Shown here: positions 1 through 10,855 of the stretch, in pieces
Numbering within the stretch: the first letter of the stretch is position 1
How the letters are laid out: each line of letters opens with the position of its first letter
From: Trematomus loennbergii
Lineage: Eukaryota; Chordata; Actinopteri; Perciformes; Nototheniidae
Assembly: GCA_012861695.1 (NCBI GenBank)
Contig: JAAOOA010000543.1
Location: 129,501-193,500 of the forward strand
Length of the DNA: 64,000 nt
Direction of reading: 5' to 3'
Notes under the pieces: model-generated
Seen by the model: the letters and a program-made list of their open reading frames with translations, nothing else
Told to the model about the DNA's origin: nothing
The model's database searches: none
Program-made: the position numbers and the translations under genes

Positions 1-1003
1 CGTAACAATTTCACCAGGAGATTATGCTCCAATTCAAACACTGAGTAAGTGCATTGAACAAATCAATGACTGGATGTGTCAGAACTTTCTCCAATTAAAC
101 AAAGATAAAACTGAGGTAATGGTTTTTGGAGCCAAGGCAGAACGTATAAAAGTTAGCGCTGAGCTTCAGTCTGCAATGTTCAAAACAACAGATAAAGCCA
201 GAAATCTAGGTGTAGTCATGGACTCTGACCTGAGTTTCAACAGTCACATTAAAACAGTTACTAAATCAGCCTACTATCACCTAAAGAACATATCTAGGAT
301 TAAAGGACTAATGTCACAGCAGGATTTGGAAAAACTTGTCCATGCTTTTATCTTCAGTAGACTCGACTACTGCAATGGTGTCTTTACAGGCCTCACTAAA
401 AAATCTATTAGAAAGCTGCAGCTAATTCAGAACGCCGCTGCTCGAGTCCTCACTAACACTAAGAAAGTGGATCACATCACTCCTGTTCTGAAGTCCTTAC
501 ACTGGCTTCCTGTGTGTCAAAGAATAGATTTCAAAATATTGTTGCTGGTTTATAAAGCTTTGAATGGTTTAGGCCCAAAATACATGTCTGACCTACTGCT
601 AAATTATGAACCATCCAGAACTCTCAGGTCTTCAGGGACTGGTCAGCTTTCTGTCCCCAGAGTCAGAACTAAACATGGAGAAGCAGCGTTCAGTTATTAT
701 GCTCCAAATATCTGGAACAAACTCCCAGAAACCTGCAGGTCCGCTGCAACTCTTACTACTTTTAAATCCAGGCTGAAGACTTTTCTTTTTGCCGCTGCTT
801 TTAATTGAACTATTCACATCTTAAACTGCACTGTAACTTTTAACTTTTATCCATGTATTTTTTCTTTTAATGTTTATTTTATTATCTTTTCTTTTTAATG
901 ACTGATTTTAAATGCCATTTTAAAATGTCTTCCATTTTTGTAAAGCACTTTGAATTACCTTGTGTTGAAAGGTGCTATATAAATAAAACTTGCCTTGCCT
1001 GCC
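1..1003 (+). mobile_element. L2-clade LINE, 3' fragment (end of reverse transcriptase ORF plus 3' UTR)
   Basis: An open frame from base 2 to 808 encodes the C-terminal part of a non-LTR retrotransposon ORF2, after the catalytic RT motifs, which lie off the window. Diagnostic stretches are LDYCNGVFTGL, QNAAARVLT, SLHWLPVCQRI and LLVYKALNGLGPKYMSDLL, typical of fish L2/CR1-group elements. The frame ends in a TGA, followed by an AT-rich 3' UTR. The element closes with the usual L2 tail (TGTAAAGCACTTTGAATTAC, then a GGTGCTATATAAATAAA stretch and a short TTGCC/TGCC repeat). It stops 85 bases before the CARD exon at 1088, so it inserted into intron 2 of that gene copy. A second, inverted copy lies at 25884-26730. 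Confidence 0.9.
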
Positions 1004-1087
1004 TTACATATTATAACTTTAAATGAACAGAAATCCACCTCTGGGAATGCTGAGTTAAGAGAAGTATTTTCCCTGTTTGTCTTCCAG

Positions 1088-1439
1088 GTCCAAGGCGTGC
1101 ATTGTCCCAGAGCAGAGTCCGAGCAGAGAGCAGAGTCCGAGCAGAGAGCAGAGTCCCAGCAGACCAGTGGCTGCTCTCAGTTCGGACAGAGTTCATTCAA
1201 AGAGTGTCTCCAACTGTCCTGAAGGACCTTCTGGATAAACTCTTTGAGTCTGGATTGATCAGTGAATCTGAATTGATGTCAACCAGAACCAAACCCGAAA
1301 TGACGGAGCACGAGAGCTGGTGGACGCGATGCGAAATAAAGGAGTTAAGGCCAACAAGGTTCTGATCAATGCTCTCCGAGAGCTGGACCCGTATCTTTAC
1401 GAAGAGCTCAACAAGCAAAGCCTTGCGGAGAGTGAGTGA
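1088..1439 (+). pseudogene. ASC/PYCARD-like gene copy A, terminal CARD exon (one frameshift)
   Basis: The exon follows a pyrimidine-rich acceptor (ccctgtttgtcttccag). Its frame gives a linker of SRVRAE-type repeats, then a death-fold CARD starting DQWLLSVRTEFIQRVSPTVL and DLLDKLFESGLISESEL. Compared with copy B, one base is missing near 1300 (aaacccgaaatg against aaaccccaaaatg). After that base the CARD continues in another frame (VDAMRNKG, then LINALRELDPYLYEELN) to a TGA at 1437-1439. In the family, the CARD of ASC recruits caspase-1-like proteases. The upstream PYD and linker exons would lie left of the window. The exon may be a pseudogene, or the deletion may be a sequencing error. A caspase CARD is possible, but a stop in the CARD exon favours ASC. 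Confidence 0.75.
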
Positions 1440-1618
1440 AAGCCCCTTGCTAGTTTTGTATGTTGCTGTAACTAGAGATGGGTGTCAGTTACTGAATAGT
1501 TACCGGTACCTGATTGGTCAGTTCTACTGATGCAGCGCAGACCCTAAAGCCACCTTTTCTTTCATTTATTTTATGCAAAAACATATATGAACATCGTATA
1601 TGTTTAATACAAACCAAC

Positions 1619-1822
1619 TTTAGTGTTTACTTCCTGTCTGTCTTCTTCTTGTGCTGTTCCCTTTAGTGTTTACTTCCTGTCTGTCTTCTTCTTCTGCTGT
1701 TCCCTTTAGTGTTTACTTCCTGTCTGTCTTCTTCTGCTGTTCCATTTAGTGTTTACTTCCTGTCTGTCTTCTTCTGCTGTTCCCTTTAGTGTTTACTTCC
1801 TGTCCATCTTCTTCTGCTGCTA
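1619..1822. repeat. 40-bp minisatellite downstream of CARD exon A
   Basis: About five copies of a unit reading tttagtgtttacttcctgtc followed by tgtcttcttctgctgttccc. The same array lies after CARD exon B (5365-5750) and CARD exon D (34795-34935), with different copy numbers, so it was part of the ancestral duplicated unit. The left edge of the large segmental duplication falls at the end of this array. Confidence 0.9.
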
Positions 1823-4721
1823 AGGTTATAAAGGAAGTGTCAAACCTCCTTTCCTATCATCTGAGAATTTGAACGGCTCTCTTCTTACGGCGCAAACCGA
1901 CCCGAACCCGCATATCCAGGGGCGTAGCACAAAACTCCGGGCCCCATACATAAGCTATCTCTGTGGGCCCCTTCCTCTCTTGATCCATGTCTCTAATGCA
2001 CCTTTTAAAATGTATTTACAAAGGACTGAGCGAACAACAGTACACATGAATCTGAAGCGGTTATGAACTAAAGTATAAATAGTCATAATAGAAGTAATAA
2101 CAATCTGTGCACATTTCAACCCTCTTCCTCAACATACTGTAGTTTACAATTACTTTACTGTGGTTAAATGAGGTTTGCTTGGAGTATCATGCTTATTTAA
2201 GTATTTATCATTCCCACGGTATAAGACAAAACAAAAAAAATGTTAGTTTTTGTAACCACTACCTTGAGAGAGTGCTTACTATACTGCATAATAACAGACA
2301 ATTGAACAAGACTTCACAAGTCATGTTTATTTGCATAATCAATAACACACAACAAATCTGAAAGCATATATGCCAAAAAGCTCAATAATTAAAACTTTAG
2401 AAAGCTGAGAAATCTTTACAATTTATGCTTTGGATAATATGATTGATCTTGCAGTTATTGAACAAATATGGAGAATGTCTAACTTCAAACTCTAATGTAT
2501 CTTATGGAACTGATGACATAAAGCGGTGCAGGGAGGACGTGTTCACCCTGCAGTAAGCTGCTGGTTCCCTCCACAAAAAAGCAACGGGATTTCTCCAGAG
2601 GATTTAGGAAAATAGCTGGAAAAAGATCTGTGGAAAACGAACCTGTTTGATAAATGCACGTTTTGTTCAGCCGGATAATCTCCACGTGTCTACTTTTATA
2701 ATGTTCTAATCATAAATCTAATGGCCAGAAGCAAAATGCTAACGTTATGCTATAAAGGAACTACAGCCGAGTTCCATATTCAGACACACAGATTCTAAAT
2801 GGTACGAGTTGAAGCGTTTGTTTGAACACTTTGCAGGAGGCAGGTACTTGCTTTCAAGCAGAACAGGGCAAACTAACTTAGAGGAGTGTTTACGTGTTCG
2901 GCGTAATGACGTACAACGTCCTCCACGACTTCTGTAGTCCTATTCAGCCACTTGGTAACAACCATCGTTTTTCAGACACGTCAACTCTTCAGAAATCACC
3001 AGTGGGGTCACTGCTGATGGATTTAATGTCCTAGAACAAAACGTGATCCGTCTCTTCAATGTGTCTCAACCACAGACCTTAGTTCCAGATATTTTCCTAA
3101 ATCCTATGGAGAGATCCCATTGGCTCTGAGACGAGGGAACCAGTATTGGTCAAATGCTAACTCACTTCCTGGTTTTAGGACTCGTCACTCTCTTGGAGTT
3201 CATTCCCAGTAAATGACACTGACAGGTCTTCTTGTTAGCAAAATCCTTAGCTGACCCTCTTCTTCTTCGTTGAATTATCTACCTTTAGAGCAAGCCACTC
3301 AGGAAGTTCGCCAGGCGCTGAAGCAAATTCTCATTGAATTACATCGGGAAAGAGACGTCCGTAAATCTATAATGTTTTTCTGAGCTAAACTTTCCAGTAT
3401 GAACACATGAATAGCCCTTATTTATATCATTAAATAGTAAACGTTTTCAAATGCGCTTAAAGCCGAAAACAGAGAGTTATTTCCCCTCCTGCATTCATGT
3501 GACAGAGCCGAGAGCGGCTCAGCGGCTGGGAGGCGGGGCTTAAGGACAACTAGTGCTGGGAGGACTAAACCATTATTGTCCTTTTGTGAAGGGTCCCGGA
3601 TAGCCTTCACCATCTGTTTTGGGATACAGAATTCAGTCACTCCGATTTTATTGAGCTAGTTTCATTTGAGTTATGACACTATCTGCTAAAAGAAAACTGA
3701 AATAAAACCAAACTTTTAATTCCATGCCTTTCAAGGGCCCTCCCCCCATCTGGGCCCTGGGTAGTCAGTCCCACTTGTCCCCCCACTAAGACGCCCCTGC
3801 GCATATCCTATGAGCAGTGAAAACATGCAATTATTAACAGACGCAGTTGCGTATTTGGCTCAAAAAGCGTGGGATGTTGATTATTTTCTCCATCTAGGAC
3901 GACACCAAAAGCCTCCCAGACGTTGGATTTCGCTCTTGAGGAAGAGTTATTGACAATGCTGTATTCTCCGAGCTTCGCCTCAGCCATTTCCAATGTGGTG
4001 CGCTCAGCAGCAGATTGATGTGGTTCAGATTGATGCGGTTCAGATTGATGCGGTTCATATTGATGCGGTGCAGATTATGCGCGGTCCCGCGGGGGAGAGG
4101 TCTGAGGATTTAAACATTAAATTAAATTATTATTATTTTAATATATTTATTATGCAACACCCGCGATCCGACCCGCATCTTCTTTGTTTTACCCAGAACC
4201 GAACCCGGAAAACAATGTTTGAAAAAATACCACCAGCGGCCGCAAATCACCTTTTTTGCGGGTCACCTGTCGGGTACCCACTCCATCTCATAGCCTTCTC
4301 TATTAAGGCTCCATGGCAGCGCATCATTACGACATTAAACACACAACCTGTTATATTCTAAAACCATAGTAAAAACTAGTGTGGTGGTGAAACAGCGTGG
4401 CATCATGGGAGTTGTAGTCTTCAGCTTCTCATGGTTAAGTGGATACGCTGCCATTACAGGAGACCTTGGTGAACGTACTGTTACCTTGATTAAAATTACA
4501 CGTCTCTCTGAACTATTTGGGATAATGTACGTACACAACTCAACAAAACATGAATAACATCGGTGTAGGAGTTTTTATACATTTAATGAGGAAATGTTAC
4601 ATATTATAACTTTAAGTGAAAAGAAATCCACCTCTGGGAATGTTGGGTTACTTTAATGTTTAAGAGATCTGTTTAATGTGATTGTTGGTTAACAAAATGA
4701 TTTTCCCTGTTTATCTTCCAG

Positions 4722-5068
4722 TTCCAAGGAAGGAATTGAGCAGAGTCCCAGCAGAGAGCAGAGTCCCAGCAGAGAGCAGAGTCCCAGCAGAGAGCAGAGT
4801 CCCAGCAGACCAGAGGCTGCGCTCAGTTCGGACAGAGTTCATTCAAAGAGTGACTCCACTTGTCCTGAACGACCTTCTGGATAAACTCTTTGAGTCTGAA
4901 GTGATCAGTGAATCTGAATTGACGTCAGCCAGAACCAAACCCCAAAATGACGGAGCACGAGAGGTGGTGGACGTGGTGCGAAATAAAGGAGCTGCTGCCA
5001 GCAGGGTTCTGATCAATGCTCTCAGAGAGCTGGACCCGCATCTTTACGAAGAGCTCAACTTGAGATGA
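4722..5068 (+). CDS. ASC/PYCARD-like gene copy B, intact CARD exon
   Basis: The acceptor is ccctgtttatcttccag, and the exon reads without a break to TGA at 5066-5068. It starts with PRKELSR and a proline/glutamate linker made of an 18-base unit (AESRVP) repeated about four times. A complete CARD follows: QRLRSVRTEFIQRV, DLLDKLFESEVISESEL, VVDVVRNKGAAASRVLINAL, then RELDPHLYEELNLR. The RxLIxALRELDPxLxxxL ending is typical of ASC and caspase-1-type CARDs, which form helical filaments with caspase-1 CARDs. No PYD or linker exon belonging to this copy lies upstream. The 2.9 kb before it is intron-2 sequence fused to the end of copy A, so it may be a CARD-only remnant. It is the best preserved CARD in the window. 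Confidence 0.8.
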
Positions 5069-5364
5069 AGCTAAACCTTGTGGAGTGAGTGGGAAAGCCC
5101 CTGCTAGTTTTACATGTTGCTACCTGTAACTAGAGATGGGTGTCAGGTACTGAGTTGTTCCCGGTACCTGATTGGTCAGTTCTACTGATGCCGCAGCACA
5201 GACCCTAAAGCCACCTTTTCTTTCATTAATTTGACACAGAAACATATATGAACACATACTTTGAATACAAACCAGTTGACATCAGGGGAGACACATGTTA
5301 TAAAAACACATTCTATAACTGTCCAAGTCTGTTTGTTAAACACTCCAGAGACCATACTGTGCCT

Positions 5365-5750
5365 TTTTACTTCCTGTCTGTCTTCTTCTGCTGTTCCCTT
5401 TAGTGTTTACTTCCTGTCTGTCTTCTTCTGCTGTTCCCTTTAGTGTTTACTTCCTGTCTGTCTTCTTCTGCTGTTCCCTTTAGTGTTTACTTCCTGCCTG
5501 TCTTCTTCTGCTGTTCCCTTTAGTGTTTACTTCCTGTCTGTCTGTCTTCTTCTGCTGTTCCCTTTAGTGTTGACTTCCTGTCTGTCTTCTTCTGCTGTTC
5601 CCTTTAGTGTTTACTTCCTGTCTGTCTTCTTCTGCTGTTCCCTTTAGTGTTTACTTCCTGTCTGTCTTCTTCTGCTGTTCCCTTAGTGTTTACTTCCTGT
5701 CTGTCTTCTTCTGCTGTTCCCTTTAGTGTTTACTTCCTGTCTGTCTGTTT
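5365..5750. repeat. 40-bp minisatellite downstream of CARD exon B
   Basis: About ten near-identical copies of the tttacttcctgtctgtcttc unit seen at 1619-1822 and 34795-34935. It is the longest of the three arrays. One unit carries an extra tctg and one reads gttgac in place of gtttac. Confidence 0.95.
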
Positions 5751-5913
5751 AATTACTTTTTGCACTTACTGAGATAAAGAGGATGATTTAAATGCAGTAA
5801 TGTTAATTTGATATGTGATTCAACTTGTAACACTGTTCAAACTGCCTCTGTGAATAAATTCATTATTATTAAAAACATTAATTAAAAACAAAGTAAACTT
5901 CTTCAAAAGATTT

Positions 5914-5954
<41 letters not shown>
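5914..5954. repeat. (CA)n microsatellite
   Basis: About 20 uninterrupted CA units. The orthologous position in the partner duplication (35122-35298) has expanded to about 88 units, with one interruption. Confidence 0.97.
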
Positions 5955-5957
<3 letters not shown>

Positions 5958-6090
5958 GATCCCACAAAATGAAATATGCATTTGAAAAATAAATGGTTTA
6001 TTCATGGAGAACGCTGAAGTTTTATAATTTCTCTTAAACATATTTTAGAAGTTTGTTTTCCGGTTTATTTATTTGTTGATTTTCATATTT

Positions 6091-7168
6091 ATGCCTGTTG
6101 CCTATTCTCCGCTATTGATTATTCATTTCTCTCTTGGCAGATTAGCCCCGAAGCTAGCTCAGAGCCAGATGAGTGTGTTTTAGGACAGCTATGTCGTAAC
6201 ACTGTGATCAGTGTGTGTGTGTGTTTTGGGGATTTCAAGATGGCGCCTGTGTCGGCTCGCCGCTCCCTCAGCTCTCTGCCTTTAGCTATCCTGCTTTCGT
6301 TTTATGTTTGTCAGAATGTCTCTGCTCTGCTCGTCTACGATCGCCGAGCTCTCCTCCACCTCAGACCCTCACTGGAGTTTGATATTGCTGCCCAAACCCA
6401 CATCTGGCAACCATAAATCGCCCCCCCCCCCCCCCTCTACTGTCGAATATTCCCACCTACCTGCGCCTTGCCCTGCATCCTGCCTCGCAGAAAGCGCTTT
6501 AGACGACGGGGAAAGCGTGGTGGTGCACTGGTCCATCTGAAGGCATACCTGACGGCTTCTCCTGGGACTTATCCACGCCTCGGGTGTCATGGCCCTCCCG
6601 CTGCACGCCATGTGAGGGATCGGTGGATTCGCCCTGTCTTCCCGGAGCTGCGGCCTCTGCTGGGCCCGCTGACAGCTCCTCCTGCCCGACTGACTGCTCC
6701 CGGCCCGCGCGGCGTTCAACACGTACATCTTCGTCAGCTGAGATGCACTACACCTTCGGCAAGCCCGGAGAAAACTTTGCATGGCTTTGCTAAATGCTAG
6801 GTCGATAGCAAACAAAACGTTCCTGCTAAACGACTTCTTCACCTCTCGTGAACTGGATTTTATCTTCCTGACGGAGACCTGGGTCCACGCTGGCGAGTAT
6901 ACACCGTTCTCTGAACTTCTTCCTCCTGACTGTACATTCTTCAGCTCCCCCCGTGCCACTGGCCATGGTGGGGGCATAGCATCAGTGTTTAGAGCTAGCC
7001 TCCAATGCCGATTGCTTCACCCTGTATCTAGCTATGCTAGCTTTGAGTTGCAGCTTTTTGAACTGAACCCGGCCTCGCCGATACTCTGCGCAGTCGTGTA
7101 TCGTCCGCCAAAGTGCAATAAGGATTTAATTACTGACTTTTCTGACTTTCTGTCCGGATCATGGTGAA
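6091..7168 (+). mobile_element. L2-clade LINE, 5' part with endonuclease domain, truncated
   Basis: A 5' UTR-like stretch leads to an ATG at 6240 (MAPVSARRSLSSLPLAILLS, then LLVYDRRALLHLR), the usual beginning of fish L2-type ORF2. A run of about 15 C at 6420-6434 shifts the frame. A basic segment (PRRKRFRRRGKRGG) follows in another frame at 6468. From 6781 the AP-endonuclease-like domain begins: ALLNARSIANKTFLLNDFF, DFIFLTETWV, GHGGGIASVF and AVVYRPPK. The T-E-T-W motif and the GGG motif are hallmarks of LINE endonucleases. The frame ends at 7167, where the TIR element at 7171 starts. No RT follows on the other side, so the copy is truncated and dead. Confidence 0.85.
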
Positions 7169-7170
7169 TT

Positions 7171-8983
7171 CAACCCGGTATCACGGCAAGACGTGAAATA
7201 ATATAGCAATATCCTGTACAATTATGTGAAACATGAATAAAACTACACATCTTCAGATGTTATACATACACAAGTGTCCTACACTAATAATACAAAGTTA
7301 TTATGGCTGTGTGTACCTTGTGTGCACCGCCTAGTGGTTAAGCACGTTATTGAATTAGTTGTGTATATGATATGTCAATGAACCTTAGAAAATCTTGAAA
7401 TCTTGAAAGGGATGTGCAAAATAGCCATTATATACAGTCTTTAATTAACTATTAGTAGAGAATAACGAGTAATGAATATACTTTATAGGGATCTGCAGAT
7501 AAATGTTTAGTCTTCTCAGCAGCAACTATCAAATATCTCTCCTGATTGTTGGCACTTGACAATCACCTTTCCCTGAATTTACTCAGTGTAACTAAAGCCT
7601 GATTTAAGGGTTGTTTATATTTCACATCATTAATCAGAATCTGCAAAGTAACTAAAATAAATGTAGTGGAGTAAAAATACCAGGTTAACCTCTGAATTGT
7701 AGTGGAGTAGAATTGCTGTTTTGTTTAGTAATGGATATTGAATATGGAATAAAGGTTTTGACAAGACCTGGTGTAACAATAATCAAAAAGGACATTAAAA
7801 GAGCTCCAGATGTTAATGATCTAAACAAAACAGCACACCTGAAATGTATTAAATACTTTATTAAGGGCAGTGAATTAGTTTTTTCTGTATGTTTTTCAAA
7901 TCAGTGTTATACAGTAAGTGTCATAGACAGTGTTACATTGCTATTATTATCCTTAAAATATATGTAAAACAAAACCACTTATGATCTTTTTATTTGAGTG
8001 GTTTACTAATGACAGTTAATTCTGTTTCTGCAATTGATGGTTTCATTTTTGTGAAAAATAATAAAATAATAAAATCAATAACGTGCTTTAACCACTAGAT
8101 GTGCCTTTCTATCAGCTGTGCACCGTTATGGTGTAAATACAGCCTATCTACCAATTGGATCAAATATAAAAGTCAGCCAAATTAGTGTTGATACTGCAAG
8201 GAGACGTATTGTGTGAAAAGAAATGTAAGATGTTGTTTAATTGCTGATATATTTATGATCCACGTCACGTTTTCAGTTTTGGCGGCAGTGCTTCCTGTTT
8301 GTCTAGAAGTCTTCTCATCAGGGCTCTATAAATACAGAACTACGGCAGATATGTCATATTTAATGCAGCCGAACCGTGTATTACAATGCCGTTATGTGAT
8401 GACTTTCAAAGAGAAAAGCAAGCACACTCGGAATTATTATTATTTTTTAAATGTTTTCGGATTTCACATCGCATAAACACCATTTCCCAACGTGCATTGC
8501 GGCTAAACCATCCAATCACCGAGCTGGGGACCTTGCCTACGTCTGTTTCTAGTATTTTTTATGACGGATGTATTTTTATTATACACACATTCCTTCACAT
8601 TTATATTTTAATTTACATTAAAGTATTTCGTGAGGCCTTCTAAAATGTTTTTAAATATAACTACGGTTCTAGTTGAAGAGTTTGTAAATTAACATGAACC
8701 GAAGCTGTTGCCTGGCAATGCAATCGCACAACGTCACGTCCGTTAATTCCACATCCACACACATGGATTAACATTGATTTAATACATGAATGTAGCCTTT
8801 GTTTCTGCTAAAAGAGGTGTCGACCAGCTAGGGCCACAAGAAAATCGGCGAAATCGAGTGTGACGATTAAAAAATAAATTGAAAACATCTAATTTTGACA
8901 ATAAAAACCGACCAATAGTCTTGGTATAGCATTTGCTTGGCACTTCCGGGTATTTCTCCACGTCTTGCCGTGATACCGGGTTG
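7171..8983. mobile_element. Non-autonomous TIR DNA element, copy 1 (1.8 kb)
   Basis: The two ends are perfect 25-bp inverted repeats beginning CAACCCGGTATCACGGCAAG (7171-7195 and 8959-8983). The interior is AT-rich and has no recognisable transposase. An 84-codon frame at 7713-7967 recurs as 85 codons in copy 2 but matches nothing I know, and I do not call it a gene. No target-site duplication is visible. Superfamily unassigned. A longer rearranged copy lies at 13135-15670. Confidence 0.8.
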
Positions 8984-9152
8984 GCGAACCAGTCAAGTGA
9001 TTCTTTCAGGCAATGAAGCAGTTGCTGCTTCGGACGTCATATGTCACGTGATTTGAACCAAGCTTCGAAGCAGTGCTTCTATTGAATAGGAAGTCCAGGG
9101 TTTGAAGCACGTATCGAAGCTTCAGTGTCAAACTGCCATCACTAGGGGGTAC
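8984..9152. mobile_element. 3' end of Gypsy-type internal region with polypurine tract
   Basis: This stretch, duplicated at 16691-16862, ends in a purine-rich actagggggtac directly before the TG of the LTR at 9153. That position and composition fit a polypurine tract. It makes the following LTR a 3' LTR and not a random solo fragment. No gag or pol sequence is left here. Confidence 0.55.
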
Positions 9153-10121
9153 TGTCATGTCTCGGAAGATTATTTAAAGTGGACCTATCATGCTATATTT
9201 GAATAATATAGTGTAGGACCATACCTATATAAGGCATATTTATACTTTTTTTTTTTCAAAATACCAAACAGATCATGCATTTTAGCCATGCCTCATTTTG
9301 CTCAATTTGACAATTTCTAGCTCTGTTTTTGCAAGGGTTGATTATGTGAGAACAGCACCATCTAGAGGCCTGGCATATGTACTACAGCGTCTCCAGCGCT
9401 TTCGAACGGCAATGGCCGTGGCTGTCTCCTCCTGATTGGTGGAGTTGGCCCAATAGCCGTAGCGCCACCGTCCTGACGTCAGGAGAGTGTTCAAATCTGG
9501 ATCAGTTTTTATCAGATCCGTTGCAGCCCCTTTTTTAGAGATTTGGGTATGGAGGAAAATAGAGAGGGTTGTGTTTTCTGACACTTGGTGAGTTCCCTGG
9601 AACCGGGGACACATATTCATGTAGAAAAGACGTACAAAAGTGCATTTTGCATGATAGGTCCCCTTTAAGTTTGTTTTGTCCTGTCTTTGTGTTGCTTCGT
9701 GTCTTCCTGGTTCATTTGGAAAAGTAACTCTCCCTATCTTTTGAGTTCTCTGTGCGCCCCGCCCCATGTGTCACTCGTGTCTGTGATTGTCTACCCGGTC
9801 CTGATTGTGTCTACCTGTGCCCCCTTACCTCGTGTATATATTGTCCTAGTCTCCCTTTGTCTTGTGCCAGTTCGTCTTCTTATGTCACGTAGACTACGAG
9901 CATCTGGAGCCAAGCCAGGATCATTGATTTGCCCAGTGCCTTTTCCTCTAGTGAGTGTTTTTGTTTTTTCCACACCTTAAGTGACGTTTTTTTTCTCTAT
10001 CGAGTGATCTTTTGTTTGAAACCTTGTATACTGTGCCAAACCCAGTAAAGGACCTTATTTTGAAAACACCTTCCGTGTCGAGTTTTGCGTTTGGGTTCAT
10101 GCTTCAGAGTTCGGTTTGACA
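9153..10121 (+). mobile_element. Gypsy-type 3' LTR, copy 1 (interrupted by a MITE)
   Basis: It begins TGTCATGTCTCGGAAGATTA and ends GTTCGGTTTGACA, with the TG...CA ends of LTRs. The middle has the sequence style of fish Ty3/Gypsy LTRs: cctgattgtgtctacctg, a cgtgtatatattgtcctagt TATA-like region, and gccagttcgtcttc. The 487-bp element at 9178-9664 splits it. The second copy (16863-19632) is uninterrupted at that point but carries two other insertions. Confidence 0.8.
9178..9664. mobile_element. TTAA-targeting MITE inside the LTR (487 bp)
   Basis: It is bounded by TTAA at 9174-9177 and 9665-9668. The inverted ends are AGTGGACCTATCATGC and GCATGATAGGTCCCCT. The paralogous LTR has the single uninserted TTAA at 16884-16887, which proves the boundaries. 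TTAA duplication fits piggyBac or Kolobok superfamilies; I cannot decide between them. Confidence 0.9.
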
Positions 10122-10507
10122 AGGGGCTGATCACTTACCAAACCAGGTACTTCAACAATCAATTTTAATGATCGTCCAGAATGTGCCATTTTGGCTTGAT
10201 GATGAGGGTTAATGTGTACATACAGCTCAAAGAAGTGAATTATGTGGAACATTCAACGGTTACCTTGTCGCATTAAAGTTTTTAATGAAATCAAAGCCAT
10301 TGTTGATAATGATCTGTATTGTCTCTCTATTTCCTCATCTTCCACACGTTCGCAACATCAATTGAATAAAACAAGCAGGTCTCCATGTAAATGAAGTTGT
10401 CTTTATATACTGTAGGTGTATGAGGCCCTGACACATGTATGCACCTCTACATGAACAAATCCCTAAAAAGCCACCTGCATGACACAGAAAATGCTTTTTA
10501 AACAAAA
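10122..10507. repeat. Duplicated flank of the LTR (partner 19633-19990)
   Basis: Begins aggggctgatcacttaccaa and runs through catacagctcaaagaagtga and the cattgttgataatgatctgt region. It is nearly identical to 19633-19990. No gene is seen. It is part of the tandem duplication 7171-10500 / 13135-19990. Confidence 0.85.
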
Positions 10508-10705
10508 CTCTGAATGGCTATTCCTGCCATTCTAACACGAAAGCTTCATGTAGGCCCATATGCTACAGCAGCTAAAGGGATTCATTCATATTGATAAACT
10601 ACGTAGGCCTACTGAAATCCATTTAGTTAATGTTATCCAATATTAGTCTTTTTCTAATAGAGTTTAGAGCCTGGATATCTGGACACAAAAAGATCCCATC
10701 CTAAC

Positions 10706-10838
10706 CTAAATGATATTATCAATCAAGTCATCAGTTTGCTTTTTCACGGTCAGTGTCTCTGCCTCGTCGTTACAGGCATCTAGATTCTGCCTCAGTTTAT
10801 CCAGAACCACTGCTAGAGCTCTGCGTTTGGTGAAGGTA
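10706..10838 (-). other. Unknown coding-like segment, copy 1 (truncated)
   Basis: On the minus strand a frame reads TFTKRRALAVVLDKLRQNLD, then ACNDEAETLTVKKQTDDLID and a stop. It looks like a soluble, charged, helical segment. The same peptide is kept in two other copies (12662-12892 and, inverted, 18848-18978). I do not recognise the family. The surrounding 10508-10855 is about 95% identical to 12466-12795. It could be a captured exon or part of a mobile element. Confidence 0.4.
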
Positions 10839-10855
10839 GAGCCCCACTTGTTTCC

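Larger units (their letters stand above)
1838..6090. repeat. Segmental duplication, copy 1 (partner 29690-35515)
   Basis: From tcaaacctcctttcctatca onward the sequence matches 29690-35515 base for base over long stretches. The order is the same: intron 2 sequence, CARD exon, 40-bp minisatellite, CA repeat, then the stretch ending near tttgttttccggtttattta. Copy 1 lacks the three hAT-like elements of the partner (29709-30550, 32581-33298, 33898-34096) and shows the empty sites. A 15-base unit (cagattgatgcggtt) has about four copies at 4010-4075 but two in the partner. Apart from CARD exon B, I see no gene in 1838-4721. Confidence 0.9.

Noticed and set aside
6369..6977. 202-codon minus-strand frame
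   Set aside because: Antisense shadow of the L2 endonuclease region.
7713..7967. 84-codon frame, with an 85-codon version at 14391-14648
   Set aside because: Both lie at the same place in two copies of a non-autonomous TIR element; conservation follows from recent duplication and the AT-rich peptide matches nothing.
9342..9767. 141-codon minus-strand frame
   Set aside because: Lies across a MITE and its LTR target; composite of two unrelated elements.
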